Shown: positions 63,775 through 64,000 of the stretch, piece by piece
Position numbering within the stretch: the stretch's first letter is position 1
Layout of the letters: every line of letters starts with the position of its first letter
Source: Gautieria morchelliformis
Lineage: Eukaryota; Basidiomycota; Agaricomycetes; Gomphales; Gomphaceae
Reading direction: 5' to 3'
NCBI GenBank assembly: GCA_015179125.1
Contig: WHVA01000450.1
Coordinates: 29,949 to 93,948 of the forward strand
Length of the DNA stretch: 64,000 nucleotides
Notes under the pieces: model-generated
Seen by the model: only the letters and a program-made list of their open reading frames with translations
Databases searched by the model: none
What the model was told of the DNA's origin: nothing
Made by a program: the position numbers and the translations under genes

Positions 63775-64000
63775 ATGCAACCTTCCCAGAGCTTTGTGGA
63801 CAACGACTGGGTGAACTCTGCAGCTCTGCATGAGTTTGGATATGGTCTACCCATTGGTATGCATTGCCATGCCCACCATGTCATTCCTCGACCTTATATT
63901 CATTTACTTACCATTTACCTCCCGACACTGATTTTACACATTCGGAAATCCACATCCTCGTGAGCATGCTGTTCATTCATGTCTTGTTGCTTATCTCGAA
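63775..64000 (+). CDS. three-zinc-finger protein gene 5, first exon (cut by window end)
   Basis: Exon 1 (63775-63844) encodes MQPSQSFVDNDWVNSAALH and ends in phase 1 at a GTCTAC donor. The intron that follows (CACTGATTTTACAC, then GTGAGCATG(C/T)TGTTCATTC) matches intron 1 of gene 2 (45050-45125). The finger exons lie beyond the window. Assignment rests on the shared N-terminal pattern M-x-PSQS and the shared intron sequence. Confidence 0.7.

Overview
The window looks like a gene-poor, repeat-rich stretch of a filamentous basidiomycete (Agaricomycete-type) genome. The reasons are host genes cut by many 50-90 nt introns with GT-AG ends and clear branch points (TACTAAC), together with a fungal mix of Ty1/copia, Ty3/gypsy, Tad1-like LINE, Helitron and hAT-derived elements. 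I see no rRNA, convincing tRNA or CRISPR array.

Layout. 1-3834: decayed Ty3/gypsy pol. 4253-4356: Helitron-type 3' terminus abutting a truncated copia element (4357-7214, minus). 7634-7988 and 15674-16006: two copies of a dispersed repeat. 8117-12979: whole-looking copia element (minus) with 305-bp LTRs and a TSD. 16250-20608: older, broken copia element with very short LTRs. 20870-22318: unresolved host gene. 24469-26044 (minus): degenerating zinc-finger gene. 26191-27669: probable solo LTR with a dense array of TCACNTGA sites. 28500-30340 (minus): 5'-truncated LINE. 31433-31518: a second Helitron-type terminus. 32500-33715 (minus): pseudogene of a quinate/sugar MFS transporter. 34020-34902: miniature LTR element (TRIM type). 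34943-35496: hAT-type MITE. 37261 to about 42.3 kb or beyond (minus): Helitron with a frame-broken Rep/Pif1 gene, followed by a 295-bp tandem array. 53823-56618 (minus): intact seven-exon gene for a SAP-like, coiled-coil protein with three tandem copies of one exon-intron module; a truncated paralogue and an exon-derived tandem array lie beside it. 58292-63185: very young, whole-looking copia element.

The most original host content is a family of small three-zinc-finger genes, all on the plus strand: copies start at 36069, 44925, 48314 and 63775 (cut by the window end), and a 5'-truncated copy lies at 56897-57259. They share exon-intron structure: an exon of exactly 84 nt, and introns that split the second cysteine codon of fingers 2 and 3. 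Two copies share an extended promoter motif. An inverted promoter plus first exon lies at 51480-51857. These copies and the duplicated SAP-like genes suggest a fast-evolving cluster of nuclear, probably regulatory, lineage-specific genes kept in a transposon-rich neighbourhood. Function is inferred from motifs only.
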